Numbered from the stretch's first letter, positions 15,743-24,546 are shown. The stretch is 25,748 nt of DNA from Olsenella_L kribbiana (GCF_036408795.1 NZ_JAZGJP010000024.1:1-25748); one strand, 5' to 3'. The notes: a model not told the origin generated them from the sequence alone. Translations and numbers: made by a program.

Positions 15743-16278
15743 TGCACAGAGCCATGTAGGAAGTCTTGAACCTTGAGCAAGGAGTAAAAGCGAGCTGCGA
15801 ATGAAACATACATTGTGTCTAAACAAAGAAATGCAGTGATGATAATTGCATTCGGCTATCTTTCGCCGTCGATGATCTTCCAGATGCGTGGAAAGAATAA
15901 AGGATGGAGGAAGAACTCTGAAAGGAGAGACTTGCTCGATGCGCATCTTTGGACATTTTTTTGAAGACTTGACGAAGATGGATACTGCCTTCAGCTCAGT
16001 TAAAGACTTCTGAGCGGTGTGCTCTTTCCATAATCTCTGTCCAACAGCCTATAGCAACCATATGGGAATACATGGTGTTTTCCGTTCTGCTGGACGATTC
16101 GCTATGGATGTAATCCATACACCTATGATCTCTGATCAAGCCAATCGCTCCCTACCGAAGAATGAGTTCTCTGCGGAATGGGGAGTCAACTATGTGTAGG
16201 GGAGAGAGTAATATCATATCGTTAGTATAAAAATAGTGTGCGAAAGAGCTTGCTGCTCCTACGCGGAGGTAAAGACGC
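15743..16278. other. AT-richer intergenic region between divergent rfbB and glycosyltransferase genes
   Basis: About 540 bp without a recognisable gene; open frames up to 60 codons exist but lack ribosome binding sites or known motifs. It must contain the promoter of the plus-strand glycosyltransferase cluster. Base composition is clearly lower in GC than the rfb operon. No convincing repeats or terminators were found. Confidence 0.5.
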
Positions 16279-16965
16279 ATGAAGGTCCTGCTCATCATAC
16301 CTGCTTATAACGAGGAAGCAAGCATCTTAGGCGTCGTTCGCGGCATTGAGAAAGCCGGCTACGACTACGTCGTGATCATTGACGGTGCAACCGATCGGAC
16401 GCTGGATATATGTAGAGACAACAGCCTGAACTATATTAATCTACCCATCAATATGGGTATTGGCGGCGCAGTCCAGACAGGCCATATGTATGCTCTTCGA
16501 CATGGATATGACATAGACATTCAGGTAGATGGCGATGGACAGCATGATATCTCATACGTTCCTGACTTGGTTGAGGCGATACAGAATGGTGCTGACCTAG
16601 CCATCGGATCGCGCTTTGTTGAACAGACTGATGGTTTCCAGTCATCGGGTGCCAGACGCGCTGGCATTAACTGGCTCAAGCGCTGCATCAAGCAAGTAAC
16701 AGGCCTTACGATTTACGATTCTACCTCAGGCTTCAGGGCATCTGGCAGGCGTGCAATCGAGCTCTTTGCCAAGAGCTATCCTTCAGACTACCCAGAGCCA
16801 GAATCGATTGTTGCGGCATACAACCACGGTCTTGTGGTCAGAGAAGTTCCTGTTAAGATGCGCGAGCGTCAGGGTGGGAAATCATCTATCAACCTCCAGA
16901 GGAGCGTCTACTACATGATTAAGGTGACACTTGCTATCTGGATTGAGGGACACCGGATCAAATAG
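16279..16965 (+). CDS. Polyprenyl-phosphate glycosyltransferase, GT2 (DPM/GtrB/GacI-like)
   Basis: A 228-aa family 2 glycosyltransferase of the dolichyl/undecaprenyl-phosphate sugar synthase type. Motifs: LLIIPAYNEEASILGVVRGI (residues 4-23), NMGIGGAVQTG, VDGDGQHD with Asp84 and Asp86, IGSRFV, DSTSGFRASGRRAIE and RQGGKSSI. Such enzymes load one sugar from a nucleotide donor onto undecaprenyl phosphate, which is flipped and used outside the membrane. It lacks the C-terminal helices of GtrB, but a small DUF2304 membrane protein is encoded right after it, as in the GacI/GacJ pair of group A Streptococcus, where GacI makes Und-P-GlcNAc. The ATG has GGAGGT upstream. The last codons overlap the ribosome binding site of the next gene. 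Confidence 0.92.
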   Translation: MKVLLIIPAYNEEASILGVVRGIEKAGYDYVVIIDGATDRTLDICRDNSLNYINLPINMGIGGAVQTGHMYALRHGYDIDIQVDGDGQHDISYVPDLVEAIQNGADLAIGSRFVEQTDGFQSSGARRAGINWLKRCIKQVTGLTIYDSTSGFRASGRRAIELFAKSYPSDYPEPESIVAAYNHGLVVREVPVKMRERQGGKSSINLQRSVYYMIKVTLAIWIEGHRIK

Positions 16966-16978
16966 GAGAGATGGATTC

Positions 16979-17368
16979 ATGTCGATAGCTCTGCGCATAC
17001 TTCTGCTTGCGATAGCGATAGTTTTCCTCATCGAGGTCTTCCGGCTTGTGTCAGATGGAAAACTTCAGCTGAAATATTCACTGCTCTGGATGCTTCTCTC
17101 ATTAATGCTCATCATATGCGCGATATTCCCGGGCGTTGTATCCGCATTTTCGAGCCTCCTGGGGTTCCAAACATCTTCGAATTTCGTTTTCCTGGTAAGC
17201 ATAGTGGGACTTCTTGGAATCTGTCTCTCGCTGACGGCAATTGTCAGCTGGCAGGCACGCGACATACGTCAGCTGATCCAACGGGTCACTCTTATGCAGG
17301 AAGATCTCGATAATCTTATGGGGAACAATAATGCCGACTCGACTGACAGCGACACGCATAGGTCCTAA
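16979..17368 (+). CDS. DUF2304 small membrane protein (GacJ-like)
   Basis: A 129-aa protein with three predicted membrane helices (about 3-22, 33-54 and 68-92) and a charged C-terminal tail containing VSWQARDIRQLIQRVTLMQE, likely a short coiled coil in the cytoplasm. This matches DUF2304 in size and layout. The known member GacJ binds the glycosyltransferase GacI and raises its activity. AGGAGAG at 16963-16969 overlaps the stop codon of the preceding gene, so the two are translationally coupled. The ATG at 16979 is chosen for this site; codons upstream in the same frame lie inside the glycosyltransferase gene. Confidence 0.85.
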   Translation: MSIALRILLLAIAIVFLIEVFRLVSDGKLQLKYSLLWMLLSLMLIICAIFPGVVSAFSSLLGFQTSSNFVFLVSIVGLLGICLSLTAIVSWQARDIRQLIQRVTLMQEDLDNLMGNNNADSTDSDTHRS

Positions 17369-17530
17369 GTTCTATATGGCAGTATTCCCTGCTGCGTTAA
17401 TCAGGGAGGCAAGCGTATGAAGCGGTTAATGCGAGCACCGTGCCAAAGCAGTGTACGCGACGATAGGCATGAGCGAATATAGGTGCCCCCATTTCTGGGA
17501 GTGCATTAAGCGATTGTGGTATGGGGCAAA

Positions 17531-18559
17531 ATGAAGCAGCGGGCTTATGTATATGACTTTATCAGATGTATCGCAATAATCATGGTTTTAGGAGTGCATT
17601 GCACTCCGCCATCTACAGGAACGATCTCTGCGCAAGTTTACAACAGTTTCATGTATGCACTGTTGTTCACCTGCAATGCTTTGTTTTTCATGATGTCCGG
17701 GTTTTTCAATATTAGGGAAAGCTACAGTCTTCCCACGTACTACTACAAGAAAGTGCGAAACATACTTCTTCCGACCCTAGTATATATGTTTGTGTATGAA
17801 GCTTGGTACCGCCTCAAATATGGCAGTTCAGGACATTCATTTGTGGCGCAATATGTGATGGACGTCTTCTCTAGCTATCAAAACGGCGTTTTTTGGTTTG
17901 TGATGTCTCTCTTTGGTATGCTACTCCTTGCACCAATCGTTGCACCGGCCTTTAGGTCGATGAAGAGAGACAGATATCGTGCATATATTGTTCTGACGCT
18001 ATCTTTCCTCGGCCTTGCCCTTATTGGATCTATCACGGGCCATCCCTCTGGATGGTCTTACCCCTTCGGCGTGGGATTTGCCCTCTTCTGCTTTGGAGCG
18101 GCTTTCGACATTGAAGGCGCGAAAGAGCACTACCGTCTATATCTTCTGCTTGCATCGCTGTGCACGGCTGTGAGTACATACTTAAATTATATCGGCGTAG
18201 CCCATGCCAATGACAATTCGCCGTTCTATGCAGTTGCAAGTGTGTCGGTCTATGTTCTTCTCTACAAACTGGGAGGGGAAGCGAAGCCGAAGAAGCTTGT
18301 GTCCGTGATTGCAAAGTATTCCTTTGGCATATATATGTGTCACATACCGGTACTGCAGACTGTGCAGCCTTTAATGCCTTCCTTAGTGCGTCCAGCTGCG
18401 CAGGCTATTCTTTTGATTCTCGTTTTGATAATTACTCTTCCTGTAGTCGTTCTGGTAGACAAAGTATTTGTAAGGCTGCTGCAGATGGCTGCTGATATGC
18501 TTTATAAAAGAATGCCATTCAGCAAGAAACAACAAAAGATGAGCCCTAGTGGGGAATAG
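17531..18559 (+). CDS. Acyltransferase family 3 membrane protein
   Basis: A 342-aa polytopic protein with about ten hydrophobic segments, of the Acyl_transf_3 (OafA/WecH-like) family. The opening YVYDFIRCIAIIMVLGVHC has the family Asp-x-x-Arg and the conserved His in the first helix; FWFVMSLFGMLLLAPIV and FGIYMCHIPVLQTV are later family landmarks. Members transfer acetyl or other acyl groups from cytoplasmic donors to sugars of surface glycans. The start is ambiguous: a GTG at 17516 and the ATG at 17531 are in frame, and the ATG fits the family better with GGGG five bases upstream. The stop lies 8 bp before the next gene, whose ribosome binding site overlaps it, so the two form an operon. Confidence 0.87.
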   Translation: MKQRAYVYDFIRCIAIIMVLGVHCTPPSTGTISAQVYNSFMYALLFTCNALFFMMSGFFNIRESYSLPTYYYKKVRNILLPTLVYMFVYEAWYRLKYGSSGHSFVAQYVMDVFSSYQNGVFWFVMSLFGMLLLAPIVAPAFRSMKRDRYRAYIVLTLSFLGLALIGSITGHPSGWSYPFGVGFALFCFGAAFDIEGAKEHYRLYLLLASLCTAVSTYLNYIGVAHANDNSPFYAVASVSVYVLLYKLGGEAKPKKLVSVIAKYSFGIYMCHIPVLQTVQPLMPSLVRPAAQAILLILVLIITLPVVVLVDKVFVRLLQMAADMLYKRMPFSKKQQKMSPSGE

Positions 18560-18567
18560 GAGAAAGA

Positions 18568-20592
18568 ATGCTGATTAGTTTTATTGTTACAGTGATATTT
18601 ACAGCAGCACTCCTATATCTGCCTGGCTACCTGACATTAAGAGGACTCGGATTTCATCGAAGCTTTTCTGTTGGGATAGCCCCATCAGCCGCAGTCATGG
18701 CCATTGGTGTTCTGGGCATGATTTATTCGGCAATTGGCATAAAGTCCTCTCCAGTGAATCTTTTCTTTCTGCCGCTGGCAGTCGGTGTCTGCATCTTTGT
18801 TTTGGGATACTGGAGAAAGTCTTCAACAGCTAGTGTTCATGTCGAATCGGAAAGCGTCTCAATCTTCGCTCTCGTTATAGTCATTGCCATTGGATCGCTC
18901 TTTGGGATGCTCTTTTTCGTGCGCCGTCTTCCATCTGTAGATGCAATCTTTCAGCAATGGGATTATCCGCATCATCTGAACGGGATTAAGGCCCTTGTTG
19001 ATTCAGGCAATCTCTCACCTATTCATGGTACATCCTATGCTGCTGGACAGGCTGTTAGTTCATTCGTTGAGACGTCGGGCTTCTATCCCAACGGCTGGGC
19101 TATGGTGTGTGCAATTGCATCTATGGGGTGTAACGTATCAGTGCCCTTGTCCATTAATGCGGTTGATTTCGCATTTGCATTCATCGTCTTCCCTGTGTCG
19201 ATGGAAGCTTTGCTTGTCAGACTGATTCCTGGGAAGAGGACATTGCCCGTGATTGCTACGGTTGCATGTATGTCTCTCGCAGTCTTCCCTTGGGGAGTCT
19301 TGACGTTTGGTCCAATATTTCCGAATCTTTCGGGATTTGCTGTTCTGCCAGGCATGATTTGTGCCTTCATAGATTCGGTTGACGATGGAAAAACTGGCAT
19401 GTTGCTTATCTGGATAGCAGCATGCCTCGGTGTCTTTTTCCTGCATCCAAACATAGTATTCTCTATTGGTCTGTATATCTCTCCCTTTATCATTCATACA
19501 ATTCGGAGCAGGAATATCTCGCTCCATCTGGGACGCTACTGCATGGGAATAAATGGCGTCACAATCATTTTTGTAGTACTGTGCATAGCGCTATGGACAC
19601 TGGCATACAACTTCCCGCCTCTAGCCCCTACAGTCATGGTGAGCTGGCGCAACTATGCTTCTCTGAGCCAGGCTATCGTGGATTTGGTCACGCTCTCTTA
19701 TGTAAATGGTTTTCCTCCATCTACTGCGGTGCAATTGGTTCCTGCGCTTATTCTAATTGTGGGCTTCGTATCGATTTGGCGTGATCGAGATTATTCGGAG
19801 CGCTGGATGCTCTGTCCCTTCATTATCTCCGCAATCTTCATGGTGGTTGTTGAATCTTTCCCAGGGGACAGTCCGATAAAGCATTTTCTTACAAGCTTCT
19901 GGTATACGGACCCCTATCGCATTGCAGCAATGACGACGATTTTCTCGATGCCAATTCTCGTCAGGGGAATATATTGCTGCATTGAGAAGACTGATGACTT
20001 TTGTAGTGCCAAACTCGGCAATCGAATGCGTTACAGAAATGCCGCAGTAGTTGTAATTGTGTATTTTGGCCTGGTCTTTTATCCCTCTTTCCAGATTGCT
20101 GGTCTTGGAAAAGTAAACATGGCTTTTTCGGATGTGCGTGACAATATCCAGATAATGTACGGATATGGGATGCCTCTGACTCTAGAGGAGCATGAGTTCC
20201 TGACAAAAGTGAAAGAGATCGTCGGCAACGATCTTGTCATTAATAATCCGTATGATGGAAGCATGATGGCATATGGTACCGATGGCATAAACTGCTACTA
20301 CCGCTATTTCTCTGGATACGGAACGTCTTCAGAGACTGCCGAGAGCGCAGAGATTCGACAGAATCTGGATCTGGTTAATACAGATAATAAAGTAAGAGAT
20401 GCCGTGCATTCTATTGGTGCCAAGTATGTCCTCATACTGGATAACAGCGATGCAGAACATTCGTTTGCCGCATCTGCATATAACAAGAGCCAGTGGGCCG
20501 GCATTGAAAGCATAAACGACGATACATCAGGGCTCACGGTTGTGCTCGAAGAAGGAAATCTGCGTCTGTACAAGATAGATGACGCTGCCTAG
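18568..20592 (+). CDS. Large DUF6541-type membrane protein, GT-C glycosyltransferase-like
   Basis: A 674-aa protein with about twelve or more membrane helices in residues 1-515 and a soluble C-terminal part (about 515-674). It resembles actinobacterial DUF6541 proteins. The first large outside loop (about 121-148) holds VDAIFQQWDYPHHLNGIKAL, with acidic and His residues where GT-C enzymes keep the catalytic Asp. The C-terminal part contains SIGAKYVLILDNSD, like the end of many GT-C proteins. By analogy with GacL, it could move a sugar from undecaprenyl phosphate onto the outer face of a glycan; this is inference, as no member has been assigned here. The ribosome binding site AGGAG overlaps the stop of the acyltransferase gene. 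Length is within the range of GT-C enzymes. Confidence 0.82.
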   Translation: MLISFIVTVIFTAALLYLPGYLTLRGLGFHRSFSVGIAPSAAVMAIGVLGMIYSAIGIKSSPVNLFFLPLAVGVCIFVLGYWRKSSTASVHVESESVSIFALVIVIAIGSLFGMLFFVRRLPSVDAIFQQWDYPHHLNGIKALVDSGNLSPIHGTSYAAGQAVSSFVETSGFYPNGWAMVCAIASMGCNVSVPLSINAVDFAFAFIVFPVSMEALLVRLIPGKRTLPVIATVACMSLAVFPWGVLTFGPIFPNLSGFAVLPGMICAFIDSVDDGKTGMLLIWIAACLGVFFLHPNIVFSIGLYISPFIIHTIRSRNISLHLGRYCMGINGVTIIFVVLCIALWTLAYNFPPLAPTVMVSWRNYASLSQAIVDLVTLSYVNGFPPSTAVQLVPALILIVGFVSIWRDRDYSERWMLCPFIISAIFMVVVESFPGDSPIKHFLTSFWYTDPYRIAAMTTIFSMPILVRGIYCCIEKTDDFCSAKLGNRMRYRNAAVVVIVYFGLVFYPSFQIAGLGKVNMAFSDVRDNIQIMYGYGMPLTLEEHEFLTKVKEIVGNDLVINNPYDGSMMAYGTDGINCYYRYFSGYGTSSETAESAEIRQNLDLVNTDNKVRDAVHSIGAKYVLILDNSDAEHSFAASAYNKSQWAGIESINDDTSGLTVVLEEGNLRLYKIDDAA

Positions 20593-20948
20593 GAGTGGAG
20601 AGATAGTATTGATAGAATCCATGCTGTGGCCTTCAGTTCATAACTGACGGCTACGAAAAGACACCGACGTCTGCAAGAGCCGCCTCGATTTTTTGCTCAA
20701 GAGATTCAAACCGATAATGGAATCACAGAAACCTGAATTCCATGATGTCATTAAGACGAAAAGAGATGAACGTTGCTTTCATCGTCTGAAGGCAATGACT
20801 GTATTCAGGTCTGCAGATCAAGGTAACTAAACTCGATGAAGAGAAACGGGTCTACAAGATACATTGCAGCAGCTGGTGGTATCTTAGGGCTATGGTATTA
20901 ACGCAAGTGTGACAATGGTGGGCGCTAATAGGTACGCTTGGAGCAAAC
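20593..20948. other. Intergenic region with a possible transposase scrap
   Basis: No complete gene is seen. Near 20681-20727 the plus strand reads FFAQEIQTDNGITE and then a stop. The TDNG tetrapeptide around a catalytic Asp is common in DDE integrases of IS3/IS481 type, so this may be a transposase scrap. Sequence on either side does not extend the match convincingly. A run of six T at 20688-20693 follows only a weak stem, so a terminator for the upstream gene is uncertain. Confidence 0.3.
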
Positions 20949-22835
20949 ATGGCCAACGCTGACATCAAGATATTTGTTTCATGCCACAAGGATGAGGTGT
21001 ATTTCCCGGAGAACAGCCTTCTCTATCCGATACAGGTGGGCTGCGCAGGGAAGAAGCACCTGCCTGGCATGCTGCATGACGATGAAGGCGAGAACATCTC
21101 CGAAAAGAATCCCTCATACTGCGAGCTGACAGCGCAATATTGGGCTTGGAAGAACATGGATGCCGACTATTTTGGCTTCATGCACTACCGTCGCTACTTC
21201 TCGTTCTCTCCCGAAACAGAGCTCACCACTAACTATTTCGGCGATGCCCTGCTTCATATGAACGATGCCAAGACCTTGAAGAAGCTTGGCTACGACGAAG
21301 CAAAGATGCGCAGCATCATCGAACGCTATGATTTCATCGTTCCTGAGAAGGGCTCCTTCGTCAACGGCATGACCATGCGGGAGCAGTATCTCGATTCATG
21401 GCAGCATCATGAGGAAGACCTCGATTGCGTTCTGGACATTCTTCATGAGAAGTACCCAGAATTCGACGGCGTTGCAGCAAGATATCTCGAGTCGAAAGAG
21501 GGATACTTCTGCAATATGTTCATCATGAAGAAGGAGCTGTTCCGTGCATATTCGGCATGGCTCTTCGACATTCTTGCGGAGCATGAGCGCCGCCGTGGCA
21601 AGGCTATGGAATCGTATGACATTGCTTCCTACCGCGTGTCTGGCTATCTTGCCGAAAGGCTCTGCGGCATATATCTGACGTGGCTTGAGGAACAGAACAA
21701 ATATAGGTGGATGACGCTCCAGCGTGCACTGTTCGATGATGTTTCGACGAGCACCAAGCTTCAGCCGGTGTTTGATGACAATGCAGTCTGCGTCGCATTT
21801 TCGGCAAATGATTTCTACGCGCCCTACTTGTCGACGCTGCTCCAGTCCATCAAGGACCATGCATCTCCCGATCGCAACTACGATTTGATAGTGCTCCATG
21901 AAGATATATCCAAGCGCAACCAGACTGTCCTCAAGCAGCAGATCGAGACCCCCAATATTTCCCTGAGATTCCTGCATATGTATCGTGCCATGCATGACTT
22001 CCAGGACGATCTGCCGATTAGAGGGCATTTCAAGGTCGAGACGTACTTCAGGCTGCTGTTGCCCCAGCTGCTTCCCCAGTACAACAAGATTCTGTACCTG
22101 GACTCCGATATGGTCGTCATGAAGGATATTGCGCCTCTCTACGACACCGACGTGAATGGCTATCTGATTGCCGCCTGCCGGGACCCGGATACAGCCGGCT
22201 TGTATAATGGCGCTTCTGACAGCAAAAAAGAATATATGGACAAAGAGCTCAAGATCCGGAAGCCCTATGACTATATCCAGGCGGGAACAATCGTCTTCAA
22301 TCTCGATGCATGGCGGAAGACCTACGACCCCAAGCTGGTCTTCGAGTACGCCATGTCGAATGAATGGCAGCTGCTCGATCAGGATGTCATCAATTACCTC
22401 TGCCAAGACAGGATTCGCTATGTTGACATGTCCTGGAATGTAATGATGGACTGGCGTGACATCCGTATCAATCAGATCATTGCCCGCGCTCCCCGCCAGA
22501 TCTATTCTGCGTATATGGAAGCTCGTAAGCATCCATATGTGATTCACTATGCTGGCCCTGATAAACCTTGGCTCAATCCTCTGAGTGATTTTGCATTGGA
22601 GTTCTGGCAGTATGCACGTCAGACGCCATATTACGAGGAAATGATGGCACGTCTTTCGACAGACAGAGCCCTGCGTACCAAGCCGGATGCCCCGGTTGAG
22701 AAGGCTAAGAAATTTGTTTACCGTGGCATCATTACGCCGATGGTCAAGAAGGCACATCCAACCAAGGACAAAGGCTTCGAGAAGATGCGCTATATCTACA
22801 GAACAATCCATCCCCGCAAGAAAGACATTCTGTAG
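20949..22835 (+). CDS. DUF4422 - family 8 glycosyltransferase fusion
   Basis: A 628-aa cytoplasmic two-domain glycosyltransferase. Residues about 5-260 are DUF4422: KIFVSCHKDEVYFPENSLLY, MLHDDEGENISEKNPSYCEL, TAQYWAWKNMDADYFGFMHY and HYRRY at 79-83, a fold linked to galactosyl-type transferases in capsule clusters. Residues about 278-545 are GT8: NAVCVAFSANDFYAPYL, the metal-binding DSD at 385-387 in YLDSDMVVM, YIQAGTIVFNLDAWR, LLDQDVINY and VIHYAGPDKPW. The C-terminal 80 residues are basic (KAKKF, KKAHPTKDK) and may lie on the membrane. Two active modules suggest two successive sugar transfers. TTGGAG lies five bases before the ATG. A terminator follows. Donor sugars are unknown. Confidence 0.92.
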   Translation: MANADIKIFVSCHKDEVYFPENSLLYPIQVGCAGKKHLPGMLHDDEGENISEKNPSYCELTAQYWAWKNMDADYFGFMHYRRYFSFSPETELTTNYFGDALLHMNDAKTLKKLGYDEAKMRSIIERYDFIVPEKGSFVNGMTMREQYLDSWQHHEEDLDCVLDILHEKYPEFDGVAARYLESKEGYFCNMFIMKKELFRAYSAWLFDILAEHERRRGKAMESYDIASYRVSGYLAERLCGIYLTWLEEQNKYRWMTLQRALFDDVSTSTKLQPVFDDNAVCVAFSANDFYAPYLSTLLQSIKDHASPDRNYDLIVLHEDISKRNQTVLKQQIETPNISLRFLHMYRAMHDFQDDLPIRGHFKVETYFRLLLPQLLPQYNKILYLDSDMVVMKDIAPLYDTDVNGYLIAACRDPDTAGLYNGASDSKKEYMDKELKIRKPYDYIQAGTIVFNLDAWRKTYDPKLVFEYAMSNEWQLLDQDVINYLCQDRIRYVDMSWNVMMDWRDIRINQIIARAPRQIYSAYMEARKHPYVIHYAGPDKPWLNPLSDFALEFWQYARQTPYYEEMMARLSTDRALRTKPDAPVEKAKKFVYRGIITPMVKKAHPTKDKGFEKMRYIYRTIHPRKKDIL

Positions 22836-22894
22836 AGTAAGGTTAGCTAAATGATTTCATACTCGTGATATGGGCGTGTGATCATCTCCATTAT

Positions 22895-22930
22895 GAGACT
22901 GCGACCTTGTGCCGCAGTCTCTAATCGTTT
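22895..22930 (+). terminator. Intrinsic terminator after the GT8 fusion gene
   Basis: GAGACTGCG (22895-22903) pairs with CGCAGTCTC (22913-22921) around a 9-nt loop, with TAATCGTTTT following. It lies about 60 bp after the stop codon. Confidence 0.65.
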
Positions 22931-23070
22931 TGACGCTCTGCTCCTATATGATGAATAGTCCGAAGGGCTTTTCATTCTGTTCAAATGCTGTCATAGAGAT
23001 AAGCGTTTGCTGATAGCGGAACTTCACCAGTAAACATGGGCCACGCCGCCGTCCGAAAAGTTGGCCATGT

Positions 23071-23353
23071 ATGAATGGGATGTTCACAGGAGACCCAGAG
23101 ACCGATTGGAATGGTACGGAAGAGAAGCTATTGCGGAAGGGCGGACTCTTGCTAAGAACATCAAGAATTAATTCTCTCGATGGGCTCCGCGGGGTTGCAT
23201 GCATCGTCGTTATGTTGCTCCATGTCGCTTGGGATCATGAACCCTTGGATTCAGACGGCTATTACGGTGGCGGTTTCTCTTGCTGCTGCCGTAGCCTTCT
23301 GGCACTTTATAGAGAAGCCGAGCATCAGGCTTTCGTATGAGATAGGACATTGA
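23071..23353 (+). pseudogene. Acyltransferase family 3 gene collapsed by internal deletion
   Basis: The first part reads RINSLDGLRGVACIVVMLLH (from about 23158), the typical first helix of an OafA-like acyltransferase. After about 23230 the matching frame changes to NPWIQTAITVAVSLAAAVAF, then WHFIEKPSIRLSY and a stop at 23351-23353, the typical last helix and IEKP motif of the same family. Roughly 300 residues between them are missing and the two pieces are in different frames. The gene is therefore dead. It may have supplied O-acetylation to the glycan made by this locus; the intact acyltransferase at 17531 may now do that job. Confidence 0.7.
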
Positions 23354-23435
23354 TCTCGCAGACATGCCGTGCTCGATGCGTGCTGGCTTTCTGCTCAGAG
23401 GAACCGATAGGTTCGCTAGTTTGTTAGGCCAAGCA

Positions 23436-23972
23436 CTACTTGGTGCCGCTGCTGTCGTTTGCGAAGTCATCGGGAGAGAGGTTCTCCACAAACTTGTGGA
23501 ACTCCTCCATCTCGTGCTCCTCCTCTTCCTTCTCCACGCCCCTGAAGTTGGGGTAGGATGCTGTCATCAAGACATCGCCCCTTGCATAGATGGGAGCGCC
23601 TGTGCGCACTGCAAGGGCGATGGCATCGGACGGTCTCGAATCGATGAAGATGGCCTCTCCGTCTTCCTTCTCGATCCTCAGCTGGGCGAAGAAGGTCGTT
23701 CCTGAGACGGCACTGATGATGACAGAATCGAGATGGGCGCCGAGGGACTCGATGACATTGTTGAGAAGGTCGTGCGTCATCGGCCGGTCTGTCGTGCGGT
23801 GGGAGTCGTTCACACCCATCCCGATCGCCATTGCCTCCACAGGGCCGATCTTGATCGGCAGCTGTGCGTCATGAGGAGCCTCTTCGGGAATGCGGGGCTT
23901 CAGGACCAGAAGCGATGCCACAGGGCCTCCGCCTACTACGATCGTCTGTATGTCCATCTGTATCAATGCCAT
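23436..23972 (-). CDS. Bifunctional nuclease (BFN/DUF151) family protein
   Basis: A 178-aa protein of the bifunctional nuclease family (DNase_RNase domain). Conserved parts are visible: LPIKIGPVEAMAIGMGVN, RPMTHDLLNNVIESLGAHLD, VSGTTFFAQLRIEKEDG and SRPSDAIALAVRTGAPIYA. Actinobacterial homologues of about 160-190 aa are common housekeeping genes of unclear cellular role. The C-terminus is highly acidic (EKEEEEHEMEEF). The ATG at 23972 is chosen because GAGG lies eight bases upstream; an in-frame ATG at 23990 would add six residues. It does not seem to belong to the glycan locus and may mark its right border. Confidence 0.9.
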   Translation of the reverse strand: MALIQMDIQTIVVGGGPVASLLVLKPRIPEEAPHDAQLPIKIGPVEAMAIGMGVNDSHRTTDRPMTHDLLNNVIESLGAHLDSVIISAVSGTTFFAQLRIEKEDGEAIFIDSRPSDAIALAVRTGAPIYARGDVLMTASYPNFRGVEKEEEEHEMEEFHKFVENLSPDDFANDSSGTK

Positions 23973-23990
23973 GCTACCAGCCTCGTTCAT

Positions 23991-24409
23991 ATGCTTCTTT
24001 GTGTGCCTATGGTACCCATCTCCAGCTCTTTTCCAAGAGCGAACGACAAAAATGCGGAGATGGTGACAGAAGTGGCATTGAACTGGACATGCTGCCTCAA
24101 TTTCAAGCTACGAAATGATTCCTTTCTGTGACTATGCCTGGAGCGGGCGCAGATTGAGCCTGACAATAGCCAGAAGCCGGAGGTTGGCACAGGCGGCTCG
24201 CCACCCCGCGCCATGTTCTATAGAACTGGTGTCATCTCTGTATATCGCCGGGATTTCAGCCGATGCGATTATCATTGCCATTATCGCGTTCATGTCCCTG
24301 GCAAGAAGAGGTTTAGCGCCCGTACCTTGCCCCATTCAAGATTGATTCCACACAAAACTGCAGGTAGAAGACCTGCTACAAACTTTCTCAATTTTTCTCA
24401 AAATAGTTG
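23991..24409. other. Intergenic region before the tRNA genes
   Basis: No confident gene. A plus-strand frame ending at 24345 includes a hydrophobic stretch (YIAGISADAIIIAIIAFMSL) that could be a small membrane protein, but it has no ribosome binding site and no known family. A small hairpin, GCAGGT/ACCTGC at 24360-24376, is followed after some bases by a T-rich stretch. Confidence 0.35.
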
Positions 24410-24437
24410 TTGACGGAGAGGGGGGGATGAGCATAAT
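24410..24437 (+). promoter_or_regulatory. Promoter of the tRNA genes
   Basis: TTGACG (24410-24415) and CATAAT (24432-24437) are separated by 16 bp, about 15 bp before the first tRNA base. Both boxes are near the sigma70 consensus, fitting a strong stable-RNA promoter. Confidence 0.7.
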
Positions 24438-24452
24438 ATATTTTCTCGCGTT

Positions 24453-24529
24453 GGGCCCGTAGCTCAGTTGGTCAGAGCGTCCGGCTGATAACCGGGAGGT
24501 CACAAGTTCGAACCTTGTCGGGCCCACCA
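24453..24529 (+). tRNA. tRNA-Ile (anticodon GAT)
   Basis: A 77-nt cloverleaf: acceptor GGGCCCG paired with CGGGCCC, D arm GCTC/GAGC, anticodon arm TCCGG/CCGGG with loop CTGATAA (anticodon GAT), T arm ACAAG-TTCGAAC-CTTGT, discriminator A and encoded CCA. Confidence 0.97.
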
Positions 24530-24546
24530 CTTACTTCGCGAATAGT

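Noticed and set aside
8420..20832. Shared ATCAAGGTAACT segment upstream of the phosphoesterase gene and of the GT8 fusion gene
   Set aside because: A match of this length is expected about once by chance in a window of this size, and the distances to the genes differ.
21396..22811. 471-codon minus-strand frame opposite the GT8 fusion gene
   Set aside because: It overlaps a clear two-domain glycosyltransferase and its translation shows no recognisable motif.
22944..23204. 86-codon minus-strand frame before the acyltransferase relic
   Set aside because: It overlaps the acyltransferase first-helix sequence on the other strand and has no ribosome binding site or known family.
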